A stretch of DNA of 64,000 nucleotides from Zygnema circumcarinatum. Lineage: Eukaryota; Streptophyta; Zygnematophyceae; Zygnematales; Zygnemataceae. Under the pieces are notes generated by a model. The model saw only the letters and a program-made list of their open reading frames with translations. It did not search any database and was not told where the DNA came from. Shown here piece after piece: positions 38,150-50,758 of the stretch. Every line of letters begins with the position of its first letter. Positions within the stretch are counted from its first letter, which is position 1. The stretch covers positions 1,537,493 through 1,601,492 of the forward strand of contig CM074807.1 of assembly GCA_037447605.1 (NCBI GenBank), in the 5' to 3' direction. Both the position numbers and the translations under genes were made by a program.

Positions 38150-41100
38150 TCAGCTCCGCGCAGGCATGAGAATTTTCGATCCGGACCCATTGCCCGTTGT
38201 CTTCTCCGCCTCCATGGCCTGCTTTGCGAGCTCGTAGCCGGCGAAGTTCATGGCCCCAAGCGGCGCAATCCAGAAGAAGCGCGGCAGCGCCCCCTTGTAG
38301 AGCGCGAGCACGCCCTCCCCCGCAATGATGGCCGCCCCCGTGCTCACAAGCCCGGAGGGGTGCCCGGGCGCTGCCGTCATCATCCGCGTCTTGATGACGT
38401 CGAAGGGAGTGGTGCACACGGCAGCGAGCCCCCCCGAGATGCCGCCCACCAGAAGGGTCTCCCATGGCGCCAAGTCCCTCTTCAAGGCGTGCCGTACGAC
38501 CTGCAAGAATGGAAGGAAGGAAGCAGAATGTGAGGAAGTGTGCACCGCACAACCCCCCACCATGGACTGCTCCCACGCTCCTAATCTGGAGTATGCAAAG
38601 ACCACTTCGTGATTATTCAAAGTTCATCATCTGGCTATTGGGGCCCACACATGCAGAAGGACTACACAGCAGACATGCCCATATGGTCCCTTCATACTGT
38701 AAAATAGGGAGATTTGTTGTGCTCATTTCATTTTTTTAACCATCATCAAAACAGTTTGACAAAAGCAGAGCTGAGGTCGAGCTGTTCAAGAACCATTCGT
38801 CCACTCTAATGCCAGTGTGGGCCGGAAAAAGGCCAAAACAAGGCAATCAGTTTTTCCAACAACGCTACACACTCCTGCTGCCGTTCTGATGACGGCCCTT
38901 AAAGCGTTCTTTACCTTCTTGGCTTCCTGGTAAATGAGGAGCCCCGCCACATAGAACGGCACTTCTCGGCAAAGTGTGGCTGCTGTTCCGCGAAACATCC
39001 CCATGGGGCCCTCCTGTCTGAGAGTCCCCCGTATAGCAGCAGCAGCATTAGGGTACATGCCCGCCTGCAGACGCTGCTTCAGCACTTCGCACGGAATGCG
39101 AAGACCCGTCCCCAGCACAGTGCTGCAGAGGGAGGCGATGGGTTGAACCTGCAAATTTTACGAGGAGAGACCAAGGCAGGGTTAAAGGCAACAGTGCAGC
39201 CGCTAATGAGTGATGAATATAGGAATGAGGATTACTACGCAGAGGATGTCGAAGGGAAAAACTACCATGCCGAAGAGGACTAATGCCAAGGGTTCAACGT
39301 AGCGGAAAGGCTAGCAATAGGTTGAAACACGTGACAGCTACTACGCTGGGCATGGATGGAGCTCTGTGACAAATATGCATGTTGAGCGCACTGACAGCGC
39401 ACGTACAACAGGATGAAGCTCTGTCCTAAGAAGTGCAGGAAAACATTCCTGCACTGCTTCCTGCATTCATTTTTTTTTTTATTGCAACATAACAAAAGCC
39501 GCAATGTTGAGATGGCATGCAGCTATGCAGGTTTCTCTATAGTCTGAAAGCTCAAGCGTTCGCTTGCTGGAAAAAACAAAAAGAATCGCACCTGAATGTC
39601 AGTTAGGTCGGGGGCCAAACCCTGCAGCAGCATCTTCGTCGCTTCAAAGGCTCCCGTTCGTAGACCATGGCTGCAGAATTACCCCCTTTTGCTCTTCTGT
39701 CAGGTCCATGCATCCGCACATAGCCGCCCAAGCACCTATGACCAGGCCACTCTAACTAGAGCATTTTCTGGTACATGTACTAGAATGAAGACGGAAATTG
39801 TAACAGTTTTGGTTTTGGCTTTGGTTTTTGGTTTTGGTTTTGGTTTTGGCTCAACAGTGAACGTATTCCTAAAGTATGCCAAAATTCAGAGCGTCGCGGA
39901 GAAATTCCTCGAACGAGACTAAGACTATTGCCATTTATTTTCGTAATGCGACGGTATTCCATAGCACTATGGATTTTGCATGCTTTCGACGTTCCTCGTG
40001 CACCATGTCCTCTCCATCCTCCTCCCTTCCCCCACACTCTCTTTTTCCCTTCTCTGTCATTCCTCGTCCCTGCGCCCTCTTCTCCCACCCTCTCTCTCTC
40101 CCCCTCTACCGCCTAGTCCTTCTCTCTCTCACTCTCTCTTCCATCCAGAGCCTCCCTCTTCTCTTTGCTTCCTTTCTCCCCTCCTTTGTCCACTCTCCAC
40201 ACTCATCCCTTCACTTCCTTTTTCCCCGCCACTCTCTGCTCTCTTCTCTCTTCTCACCCTCTCCCTACATATTCTCATCACTCTTTTCTGTGCGTTGACA
40301 TGAAAACGCAGGCATCATGGCCGCCATGCGCTGCAGCCATAATGTTATGCCATGTCACCCTCCGGTGAATTGTATTAACAGAGCTAACTCTTGCACACTA
40401 GTAGAAACCAAGCCCCGCCGCAGATGATTGGGTTCCTGAAAATTCTTGTCGTCTGCCAACGACCCCAAGGCAGTCGAGTACCGCACAGGCGGCTCGAGAT
40501 TTCATTCCTCTCTCTGCCGACCGCCCTTTGCGGGTTCTCCAAACCAACTGATATGCTGCCACGTACACAATTTGTGACGTGGCATCCAGATCGGACGTGA
40601 CATGGCTAAACTAGTACATTCACAAATGTAATAGTTCAGTGTACTGTCGTATACCAGACTTATTAGAAAGTGCAACATACATGCTTAGAGTGGCCTTTCT
40701 GCCACATGAACCTCAAAAGGTAGCAGATTTAAGCTCTGCACGGTCGAGGTGACAGCAGCTATAGCAAGGGGCTGCAACCACTGGCCGATTCGATAAAGCC
40801 ACAACTGAGGTTTTTGTTTCTCTGGTGTTCGAAACCACTCACCTGGCAAACTGGCCAATTATGGCCGGCACGGAGCCTCTGTATAGTCCTTCAAGTCCCA
40901 GTTTGGGCAAACTTTGCATCACGTCCCCAAATGATACAGGAGAGGCCTGCACTCTCGTCTGGCTCCCAAAGCCCAATGTCCTGCAGTCAGTGGCTGCCTA
41001 TGATAACAAATGGAAATGGCGACGCCAAAGGTATGTGCAGTTGCAACAGTTTTTGTAGAAGTACATAATGAGTGTGTCTACCTTGAGTGTGTCCAGCGGA

Positions 41101-43869
41101 TGCATTATGCAAGTTGACAATCCGGAGGCCAATCCTCCTGCCAGGGCAGACTTGAGCACATTTCCAGCAGGAGCCGAGGCAGACGCAGGAGGGGCCATTG
41201 GAACCACTGTCGCTGCTTCAAACCACACCATGCTGTAGCCCAGCCATGGAAACACAAAGCAAGACACCATGAGGGCATGAGCGCTGCCGATTCAACAAGA
41301 CGTAGAAACAGGAACAATGAGCGATGTAGGAGGGACGAGAATACGAAGGCTTTGGTGAACATGCTTCTGCAACTCAAAAGTTCAAAAGATTTTGGCCGAA
41401 CAGCATTAAAGGATGCACACCTTGGGTCTCTGTCCAAACGTTCCGGAGGTAGCAGCAGTAAGAAATTCCGGAATTGGCCATAAGCAACCTGCCCCCTCTC
41501 CGTGTCTGCATCCAGGTACTGCATCATAGCCCGGGCATTGCCCTCGGTGGCAGGTAAGCCTGCTTTCTTAAGGGATGCCAATACCTGCCATTATCAACAT
41601 CGCATGAAGCCACTGGCCAGCACATGAATGACGGTTTCACGAGCTATTCTGGGAGAAGGATCATAGTCTTGGGTTCGTAAAAAGCTGCAGTTGAGGAAAC
41701 AGGCATTTACTTCGTTGAAGGCATTGACCCGCGGGTCTGAGGAGCGATATCAATCCTGCACGACTGCATCAGAGCGGACCTGGCTTTTCTGAAGAGTGCC
41801 TGATGCGCTGAGATTGAGAGAGTTGAAAGCTCTCAACATGGTCGCCTCCTTCTGCTCCATCAGCGTCTGAAACTCTTCCCAACCGAAGGAACTGACAAAC
41901 CAATTCCTCCTTGTACGCCTAAGAAACTCGCGAGCGTATCGTGACGGAAGCCTCCGCTTCCGCATGGCTACCTCAAGGTCCTCCAGGCGCACCTGCCCAT
42001 CTCCGTCCGCATCGAGCTCGTCAAACAACTTTCGTCCTGCAACGCCCCACCCGGAAACACCATCACTTCAGCAGCTACTTTTGCCCAAATAGAGACTATC
42101 GATGGCCTACATTTGCAATCGACCATTAACGAGAGAGCAAATGTGCTACACAAAAAGGCCACAAAAAGCACACCAAGACCAAGAAATCGACCCTGTCCAA
42201 CAACAATTCCCACAGTTTCACTGTGAATATCGTTGAGATAACTCTCCTGTTGTTTAGAATCGTAAGTTTGCAACCATCAGCTCATTTTATGCTTGAGGAC
42301 CTAATGGCCACTAAGTCCGCCGTGTCTTTAGGACATAAAGAAGTCCTGAACGAATAAAGACGGACATGCGACCTGCATCAAGATGACCATAAAGCAAGAA
42401 CTATCTTTCCAACACCATGTGGCCGATACGTGCTAGTTTACTATACAACAATAAAAATGCAGGGAAGTGAAGCTGCACAGTCTTCGCTTTTGGGCAGAAA
42501 GTGCTGGAATGCTACAGATGCTGCAGGAAACTTAAGTTCCTCGATAGAGCCATAACCGCATAGTCTCATCCGAGCTTTAGCAACAAACGCCCCACATACG
42601 GAAGCAAAGCCACAGAAGCACCCCTCCCCTTCACTACTCCAAGCTCCGGTTCATAACTCTGTTAAAATGTTTCTTGCTCATCCCCTTTTGAGACAGTTCC
42701 AGAGACCCCAATTCCTGCAAAATTGAATATGACTCTGACCAAAAATCTTCACACTCGCTGCTGAAGTGGAATAGCCCGTTCGAAGAAAACGATACGCATG
42801 TGATGGCTCACTTAGGTCGATGCCCAGGCCATACAAAGGGTAACGAGGAACACGAACCTTCGGCTTCGGTGTAGCGAAAAAACTCCTGAACTGATGACAG
42901 TTTTTGCTTGTTTGGGAAGTCGCCATGAGATTGTCCCCAGTGACGAACCTTTTCCACAATATCGGCAAGCGATGAGCTTGGTAAGGAGGACCGTAACTCT
43001 TCCACTCTTGGTCGCAACTTTTCTATTTCTGTGACAACCGGCAGCTTAAAACCTTTCAAGCGAAGCTGCTGAGCCTTTTCCTGCGGAGCTTCTGCCTGTG
43101 ACTTTCGAGAAGTTGCAGAATCTTCCTTGCCAAGTCGTCTACTCTCTGCAGAAGCGTCAGATTTTATGTTAGTACCTTCTTCCACATCGGTTTGCCCAGG
43201 TGGGAGCGCGATAGAAGGTTCTCTGAGATCCCCTCTCAGTCGTGCGAACGGATTTGCATGTAGAAATTGTTTGCCAATGCGCACACCTTGTACTTTAAGG
43301 TTGGCATCGGCATCTGAGAGCTCTACTGAAGGCACGTGTCTGATTTGAGCAATGCGACCTAATCTGGCTTTGCTTTTTGACTCTGGCGAGCTGCCCCTAT
43401 CTATAGTTTCTTGCATCTGATCCAGTGACGAGTCCCGCAATACGAAAAAACCATTTGCAGGCAAACCTCTTCCATTTTCCACAGAATGTTCCGTTCCTTT
43501 AGTCGAGAGACCTGCTTTCTCATCCAGAGGCGACAGGAACTCCAGCAGCAAGTTCTCAATAAGCTGCGGCCAAGCATTGGAGATAGGGGAACTAAACGCC
43601 TTTTCCCAGCCTCGAGGTTTTTTCCTATTCGCAACATTCAAGTTGGAAGTCGCCCTTGCGCCTTGCCTTTTACTTTTGGAACTTGACAAGCTAATCCATT
43701 TCTCGAACTCTATTCGATCTATTGGCAAAGGGAGACACGCACAGCTGCCTACTGTCTCCCGCACTCGAAGCCGCCGGGCCCTCTGCTCCCATCCCTCCTT
43801 ACTTCCCTCACTACTGCTAGAAGCAGGTGGCGCTCCACGGATGCCATCCTGCAACCCTTCCTCTTCCAT
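38150..43869 (-). CDS. EF-hand mitochondrial-carrier-family protein, At2g35800 type (787 aa)
   Basis: Organelle inner-membrane carrier of the At2g35800 group, whose carrier half resembles S-adenosylmethionine carriers. Exons: 42858-43869, 41780-42036, 41421-41584, 41082-41232, 40843-40958, 39592-39670, 38915-39148 and 38150-38500 (788 codons). A long N-terminal part (1-337) has the conserved HANPFARLRGDLREP and VQEFFRYTEAEG segments. It is followed by an EF-hand loop DADGDGQVRLED (about 343-354), a second EF-like region, and three carrier repeats with signatures HPLDTLKTR, IPCEVLKQR and TPFDVIKTR. GALPRFFWIAPLGAMNFAGYE closes the domain. The order and many blocks match At2g35800 throughout. 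Ca regulation and the SAM substrate are inferred from family. The ATG at 43869 is used. Confidence 0.92.
39800..40290. repeat. Low-complexity tracts in a carrier intron
   Basis: The intron between 39671 and 40842 holds a GGTTTT-type repeat (39806-39850) and a 280-bp C/T-rich block (40010-40290). Both are non-coding. They make false ORFs. Confidence 0.75.
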
Positions 43870-44757
43870 GAATAGAGCGCAGTCATCAACTGCAGCCTGC
43901 AGGCCCTACCCCCTAACAGCCTCTGGCAGCTGCCCTTGCAGCGTCTTTCCTACCGCCTGCTGCTCCGTCTGCAACCTGCTCTCGCGCTGCATCACACTCG
44001 GCTAGCCATTGGAGTGTTCTCCTGCTGGCTTGGCCTGCATTCCCATGGTCACGCTGCGCTACTGGCCTTCATCCTCCTGCAGTCAGGCGGCGTCCTCGGC
44101 CTGAGCGCGAGTAGGGAGAAGGGCGGGAAGAGGCAAGCGAGAGGGAGGGAGGGGGGGAGGGAGAGAGCGGGAGAGGAGGGAGAGGCGGGGGGGCGTGGCG
44201 AGCGGCCACGTGGCGGCGGAGAGGGTGAGGCTCGCGAGGGGGCGCGCGCCACGTCCGCAAAAAGGGGCCGCCTCGCCTTATCCCTCTCTCGCTTTGAAAC
44301 TTTGAGCATGGGGGGAGGAGGGAGAGGGAAAGGGAGAGGGGGAGAAGGGGGTGGAAAGGGAGGGTGGGAGGGGAGGGGGAGTTCAGTTCAGATGATGCGT
44401 TCAGTTCACTCTTCAACTACTGCGAATAATGATGCTCGCAAAGGCACGCGCCACATGAGCGTCTGAGGTAGTCGTTGTTGGATTGAGGTGTCTGCAGGTG
44501 AGGCAAGTGGGCAGGCTTGAAATGACGTGGATTTGGACCTGTGTAAGGTTATTGAGGCTCGATGACATGGCTTAAAGGCAGAAAGTTTACATTCGACGGA
44601 GTGATTTTTGCCTAGCGTCATAAAGCTGCCAAAGAGTTTATCGCAAATACTGACTGAAGAAATTTCTCAAATCTGTACAAGGGAGGCAGGCTGATCTCCT
44701 GCCCCACCGTCGTGTCTAAAGTCACAGTAATAACTGTACATATCAATACTACTAATC
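43870..44757. other. Carrier gene promoter and DUS 3' flank
   Basis: A GGGA/GGAGG-rich leader spans about 44140-44380. CACGTG in GGCCACGTGGC sits at 44207-44212, 340 bp upstream of the carrier ATG. The distal part is DUS 3' flank. Confidence 0.6.
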
Positions 44758-47700
44758 TTAAAAGCAGGCCTCTGCAAGCGGTTCTAAAACAACCAACTCA
44801 TGCGGCAGTCCCGCCATCCGCCTGTGCTCAGAGGGAGGCGCTGGCAGAAGTCCAAGCTCTGGGAGGCTGGACTGTTCAGCAGAGGTCTCCTCAGGAGGAG
44901 AATCAAGAACGGCGTCGGATAAAGAGGGCAGGCTGGCTGCCACCACATCCTTCACAGTCTGCCACAAAGACACACCATACGGCTACTTCAGGGAATGCAA
45001 GAGACATTGCAGACTGACGAGAACTATGTAGAGATTGCACAGCTTTCATAAATCCTCTTATCGAAAAATGAAAGACCTGCTCATGAAAACATTTCAGATT
45101 GGTTTCTTAGTGCATTTTGCCACGGACATGCTACATCGATCAGATCCTGGAAACTCAACCCACACCATGAGTATCGAGCGAACCTCAGCCTTCAGAAACA
45201 CATCTTTCAAAGTGCAAAAGGTAATTGAGTCCACCAAATTCGTGCAAAGAAAGAGGGATTACCTCTGAATCACGCAAGGCCACTTCAATAGCTCGACGCC
45301 ATCGAGCTCCACCTTTCTCGCCATGAAAAAGTCCCAGCAATGGCTGCAGAACCAAAGACCAGCCAATGAATACCGATATCAGCAAAAGAAAGAGAGAAAG
45401 TGAGAGGGGGGGAGAAAGTGAGAGAGGAAAGAGGCCGATACGTTGCTTGAATGTATAAAGGGCATGAGCAGTGGGCTAAAACGTATTTAGTAATAGACCG
45501 AAGATTCACTCCAACACGAAAACCAGTGTCGGTGGCTCACCATGATCAAAGCACGCAAGCTCGGTCTGTGCGGGTTATACCGCCCCTTTGCACTGTCTGC
45601 ATACTCCACGTAGTCCTTCAGCACCTGCACCCACACCTCTAAACATCATCCATCAGCTGAGCTATTCTGAATCCCTCTCTAACTTGCACTAAGTTACAGC
45701 ACCCATCAAAGTGACGAAGGCTGGCTACCTCACAGATACACCTGCCTTGAGAAACTGCTCCACCCCATACAATGAATAAAGCACAAGATAGGTTGCCACA
45801 GACTCGAGTATTGAAGGACGGGTTGGCGTCTACCTGCCGCCTGGAGACTGCACGGTTTGACACTCCATAAATAGCACGATCTGCATCGCCGAGAATATGC
45901 CAAGGACTGCTCAAACAAGAAAAAGTGACCGTCACAGGTAGCCCAAAATCATATTGATACAAGGCTCCCCTTACGTGAATCATCGCAGTTGCTTATTCTG
46001 CGATGTTTATCCACTCAAGGCCCCTTCAGAAATGGAGGACTGAAGGATCAGGGTGCCACACAACCATAGTGGTTGTTGAGAACAGCAAGCGAAATGTAAT
46101 GGCCAAAGAGCATTTTTAACCAAATAAGCAAGAAAAATCCCCCGCTTAACCCCAAGTCTTCTTCCACAGGTCCTAAAGGGAATACCCAGCATGTACGCTG
46201 AATAGATATGAACTAGGCTCCACCAGTTCCCACACAAGCAGCACGGTATAGAATGCAGCTTTCAAGCGCACTTTGCAGCTTTCTACGTACCAGCTATATG
46301 CTGCCCGGCCGATCATCACGCCTTTGAAGCCCCAATGCAAGATGGTTTGAGCCTGCAATGCCATTACCTCACATCAGTATTAAGCAGCCCTAAGCGAGGT
46401 ATGAGAGCAGCACTAGAGTGCCATCCTCTGAGAGACCCCATAATGATGCTTATGAGCGTTTGACTACTAGGTTACTTGCGACTATTTAAAACTCACTCTG
46501 GGCTTCTTCAAGATTCACTAAAGAGGATGAGAGAAAAGGATATTAACTAAAGAAATGACTGGACTATCACCTCACCTCTGATAGCGTCTTGATACCTCCG
46601 TTCAAAGTGAAGTCTAAGTGTGGAAAGTCCCTCATCAGAGCCGCCACAAACTCATACCTGCCATACAAATTTCCTGAAATGTACGTCAGCTTTGTCTATT
46701 GCTTCTTGCAACCTTGTCGAACGCATCTCAGGTCTGGAGACAAGAAAGAAGGAAATTTTGTCCAAAGAACAGGCCACCACATGACAACGGCTGCAGAATT
46801 CTTCAGGACCGAAATGGACAGGCCGCGGAATACAACGGGACTGCAAGTAAAGGCGCCCATTAAACAAATCAGAGGAAAATGAAACTGAGAAAACATCGTA
46901 CAACTTTGGAAGCAGCAAATTGAAAAGCAGGAATGGAGAACTCAGTCACAAGACATAAACCGTCAACCATATGGCGCCCATCACCAAGTGTGCCATCCAT
47001 CTTCTGTCTTAAAAAGTCAAAAGGAAGAACAAACAGTGCAAGCACGCACCGAAGTGGAGGGACACTGCGATTTTGGGATGGACTTAGTCCTTTAAGCAGC
47101 GCCTTCCGGGCATGAATTACGAAATGCTTTACCGGTGCGTGATTCGATACAGTGTCCACAAATTCACCTGCAACCCATCTCCTCATCAAAGCTCCTCGAA
47201 GATCAGAAGGGCTCTCAAATGTCTCCTCTATTGTTCGCAGATCTGTGTGGCATGCCATGCTTGGGAGTTGAATAATGAGCATCCAACACGGCAACTCTAG
47301 GGCTCCAATACTTACAAAGTTCTTCATAAGAATCACGATCGTCCACTCCAATGCGACATTTAATGGTGACAGGAACACTGCAGTTCAGCGCCATAGATGC
47401 TACAGCATCAGATACTCGCTGCAACCCACAACGCTCATGTCTTCGTCAACACCAAAACTGACAGCATCATGATAATCTCCTCGCTTCCCAGAACAGTGAC
47501 AACCTTGTCGTGAACTGACAAAATAAGGGTGCAACGCTCCTTCTAAATGGTAGTACAAGTTTAACTCTCTGAACATAACACACCCGTGGGTCAAGCATGA
47601 GTCGCGCTCCAAAGCAGCCATGGCCAGCAACAGCATTGCTAGGGCATCCGCAGCTGAGCCCTCCCCGCATCACGAGATACAGCCATTCAGCATCTAAATT

Positions 47701-50117
47701 CAGGGGCTGCTACAACCAATACCTCCAGATGGATAAAAACGAAGCTGTCACAAATGAACAGTCAATGTTTGAACAAAACTTGCAACTTAAACTCAGTAGT
47801 ACAATTGAAGTTATTTTTGTGTACCTTCTTTCTGCACTGCGATAACCATTAATAAGGAGTATCTCACACTAAAGACTAGCAAAGGCATAAAAAGTCCTTC
47901 ACCGTATTGACACGAAAGCAGCCTTCAAACTACATTGTGATTAAGCAGATTAACAATAAAGATCTGATGTAGTCCATCGTTAAACAGTAACTGTTCCTGC
48001 TTTCATTTGAACCTGTCGACAGATAAAGCGTGTTCTGACTATATACCACGCTGCAACTCCATCTAAAATACAAATAATGGGAACCGCAACGGCAAACCTC
48101 CTCCCTGCCGTCTCATATGCTATTCTCTGACAGGGTGAGGCATCTCACTTGAGGTTGATTTCATCATAGCCATAAGCATCGGCAAGCCGAGCCGCTTCCC
48201 CTAATAATGCGGGGTCGCTGCCTCCAAGCTGAAGCACAACAGGATGCTGCGCAGCGGGAAACTCCAGCCACTTATCCTGATACGCCAGTCAGATTAACCA
48301 TCAATATGAAAATTGTAACACCATTGGCATTACCCATCATGTCATAGGACAGGAAAGGCAGGCATACCAAATTGGGTTGCTGATGAATGAGAGTATTGTC
48401 GACCACCATTTCAGTGTACAGCCAAGTATGGCGGCTCAACAAACGCGCCAAGTGACGAAAGTGATTGTCAGTGTACTCCATCATGGGGGCAATGCTGCAG
48501 ATAAATGCCCCAGAGCTAGGTTGAAAATATATCCAGCGGCCACTATAATAATCGCAATCAAATTGCATATTTTCCAAACAACGAAATACACAGTCACACG
48601 GAAGACATTTGCTATTTTGACCCTACTAAGGCAACTCCTTAAAATTAAATAAAGGCCTCAGAAAAGATTGAAATTACACCACTGCTCAAAGAGCTTCAGA
48701 TGGTACGGACAATATTGTCATCAATGGCCCATTCTCTCCTCGTTTTTACATTAGAATACACGGCAGTTTTTGGGTCTAAGCCAAAAAACTGTTGAATTGC
48801 AAGTTTAAAAGCATGAGATATCTGTGAATAAAGCAACATTGGCGAGTAGGGCAGCTAGGAAGACCTTCGCTATTTTGACCCTACTAAGACAGCTCCTTAA
48901 AATTAAATAAAGGCCTCAGAAAAGATTGAAATTACACCACTGCTCAAAGAGCTTCAGATGGTACGGACAATATTGTCATCAATGGCCCATTCTCTCCTCG
49001 TTTTTACATTAGAATACACGGCAGTTTTTGGGTCTAAGCCAAAAAACTGTTGAATTGCAAGTTTAAAAGCATGAGATATCTGTGAATAAAGCAACATTGG
49101 CGAGTAGGGCAGCTAGGAAGACCTTCGCTATTTTGACCCTACTAAGACAGCTCCTTAAAATTAAATAAAGGCCTCAGAAAAGATTGAAATTACACCACTG
49201 CTCAAAGAGCTTCAGATGGTACGGACAATATTGTCATCAATGGCCCATTCTCTCCTCGTTTCACATTAGAATGTTGCGCACATGCTTTGGCTACGATTGA
49301 TCAAAGACTAAACAATAACTCTACATACTCACACCAAGGCAAATATGGACACAATAGTATATGGAAAACATATAAAAAAAAAAAAAAAAAATGATCCTTG
49401 TCACCAGACTTCTACAAGGTTCGAATGTGGAAGATGCACATACAATCATGATAAATCAGTGTGAAAGCACGACAAGCAATCGACATTGCCACGTTATTCC
49501 AAAAAAATGTGATAGATGATGCAAATTCTCCATTCTACGAAGCCTTGGCTTGTACAGAAATGCGGAGAAAGTAGTAGCAATGTCAACTCGCTGTGTCCTA
49601 ACGGCACATCGACAAGATTGACAAGTTACCTTAGTCGAGGTGGCGGTAACTTTTCCGCCAATAATGCATCTCGTGAGACTCCAGCGGGACTGGAATAAAC
49701 CGTCGGTGTCGTATCAAAAGTAGCCCAAGGACTGCCTCCTTCACATTTGTCATTTGACGAATCATTCGCTGCAGCTGAACATGGCTCCGATTTCGATTGC
49801 CCTCTTGAATAAAGTAATGAGTCGCCAAAACCCCAGACCCGTAAGCTTGAATCGCACAAGCTATCCCTCTTCTCCGATGTGATCGTCAAGCGCGAAGCGA
49901 CTCGGGAACATCTTCCTGAAGCCTCAGTAAAGAACTTATTCCTCAAAACCCTCATTGATCTTCCACAATTTGAAGAATCGACAATCTGCAAGTTCGAATT
50001 GTGCAAAAACCTGCTCTTTTGCGCAGGCGCGGCGCCTCCTTTCCTACCAACCTTCCCCTCTTGCAAAGCAATACTCGCGCCGCTCCAACACGAGCGAAAT
50101 CCAAGAAGCGCGATCAT
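44758..50117 (-). CDS. tRNA-dihydrouridine synthase, DusA type, with N-terminal extension (538 aa)
   Basis: FMN enzyme reducing uridine to dihydrouridine in the tRNA D-loop. Twelve exons: 49630-50117, 48368-48494, 48149-48276, 47584-47653, 47316-47418, 47050-47167, 46576-46657, 46291-46352, 45834-45906, 45541-45624, 45263-45343 and 44758-44958 (539 codons). The N-terminal 160 residues precede the TIM barrel and are Ser/Arg-rich, suggesting plastid or mitochondrial targeting. Barrel motifs in order: [44 protein letters not shown] (conserved GCP Cys, about 251), [44 protein letters not shown] and MIGRAAYS (FMN phosphate site). These match bacterial DusA, so a bacterial or organellar ancestry is likely. 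Intron 1 contains a 258-bp tandem repeat. Head-to-head with BRE. Confidence 0.93.
48611..49271. repeat. 258-bp tandem repeat, about 2.5 copies
   Basis: GCTATTTTGACCCTACTAAG begins copies at 48611, 48869 and 49127, an exact 258-bp period. Copies 1 and 2 are nearly identical; copy 3 stops after about 145 bp. The repeat lies in DUS intron 1 and has no coding capacity. Near-identity suggests recent expansion or an assembly effect. Confidence 0.95.
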
Positions 50118-50632
50118 CTTCTTCCCTACTTCATCCAGAGACTACCCGCTTGCCTCACCGCTGTACAGGCCCTTCGCCCTCCCCTCGAGATAGCTCAACC
50201 CCAAGCTCCACCCTGGGCGCACAGCACCAGCCGCCATAGCTCATACTTCGCCGCCAAACGTTGAACGAGGGCAGTCCCAGGTCCGGATTCAATATTCCAT
50301 GTGACTACCGGCCGATTATCTGTGACTCTGTAAACTGAGACCCTTTCTATGCACATAGAAAAATTAAACCTCTTTGACACCAAGACCGCTATATGAACTT
50401 AGAGGTGTGGTTTCAAGTCGATACATGGATTGTATATCGTGATACGATACATACCTCGATTTATCTTGGAAAGGGGGCGTTCCTGGCTGCCACGCGTCGG
50501 CCCCTGGACGCCCCGCGCGACCTCGGTTTTCCCTAGGCCGTACGGCCTACGGCCCGGCTCGTTGACGGCGAGTCGCTAACAGCTGGCGAGGCCTCCCGCT
50601 CTCTCTGCTTAGCGCTTCGCCGTTGAAACTGT

Positions 50633-50667
<35 letters not shown>

Positions 50668-50758
50668 CTCTCTCTCTCTCTGCCCACGAGGGGCGGGAGG
50701 GAGGGAGGGAGGAAGGAAGAGAGGGCGAGGTGGATGAGGGAGGTGAAACTGTGTGACC
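50118..50758. promoter_or_regulatory. Bidirectional promoter, DUS / BRE
   Basis: 641 bp between divergent ATGs. It includes a GTACGG-containing GC-rich core (50530-50600), a (CT)n run at 50634-50682 and a GGGA tract at 50690-50715 immediately before the BRE start. No CACGTG is present. Confidence 0.6.

Noticed and set aside
48611-49271. CRISPR-like array
   Set aside because: The 258-bp units are contiguous with no short repeat/spacer pattern, in a eukaryotic intron.
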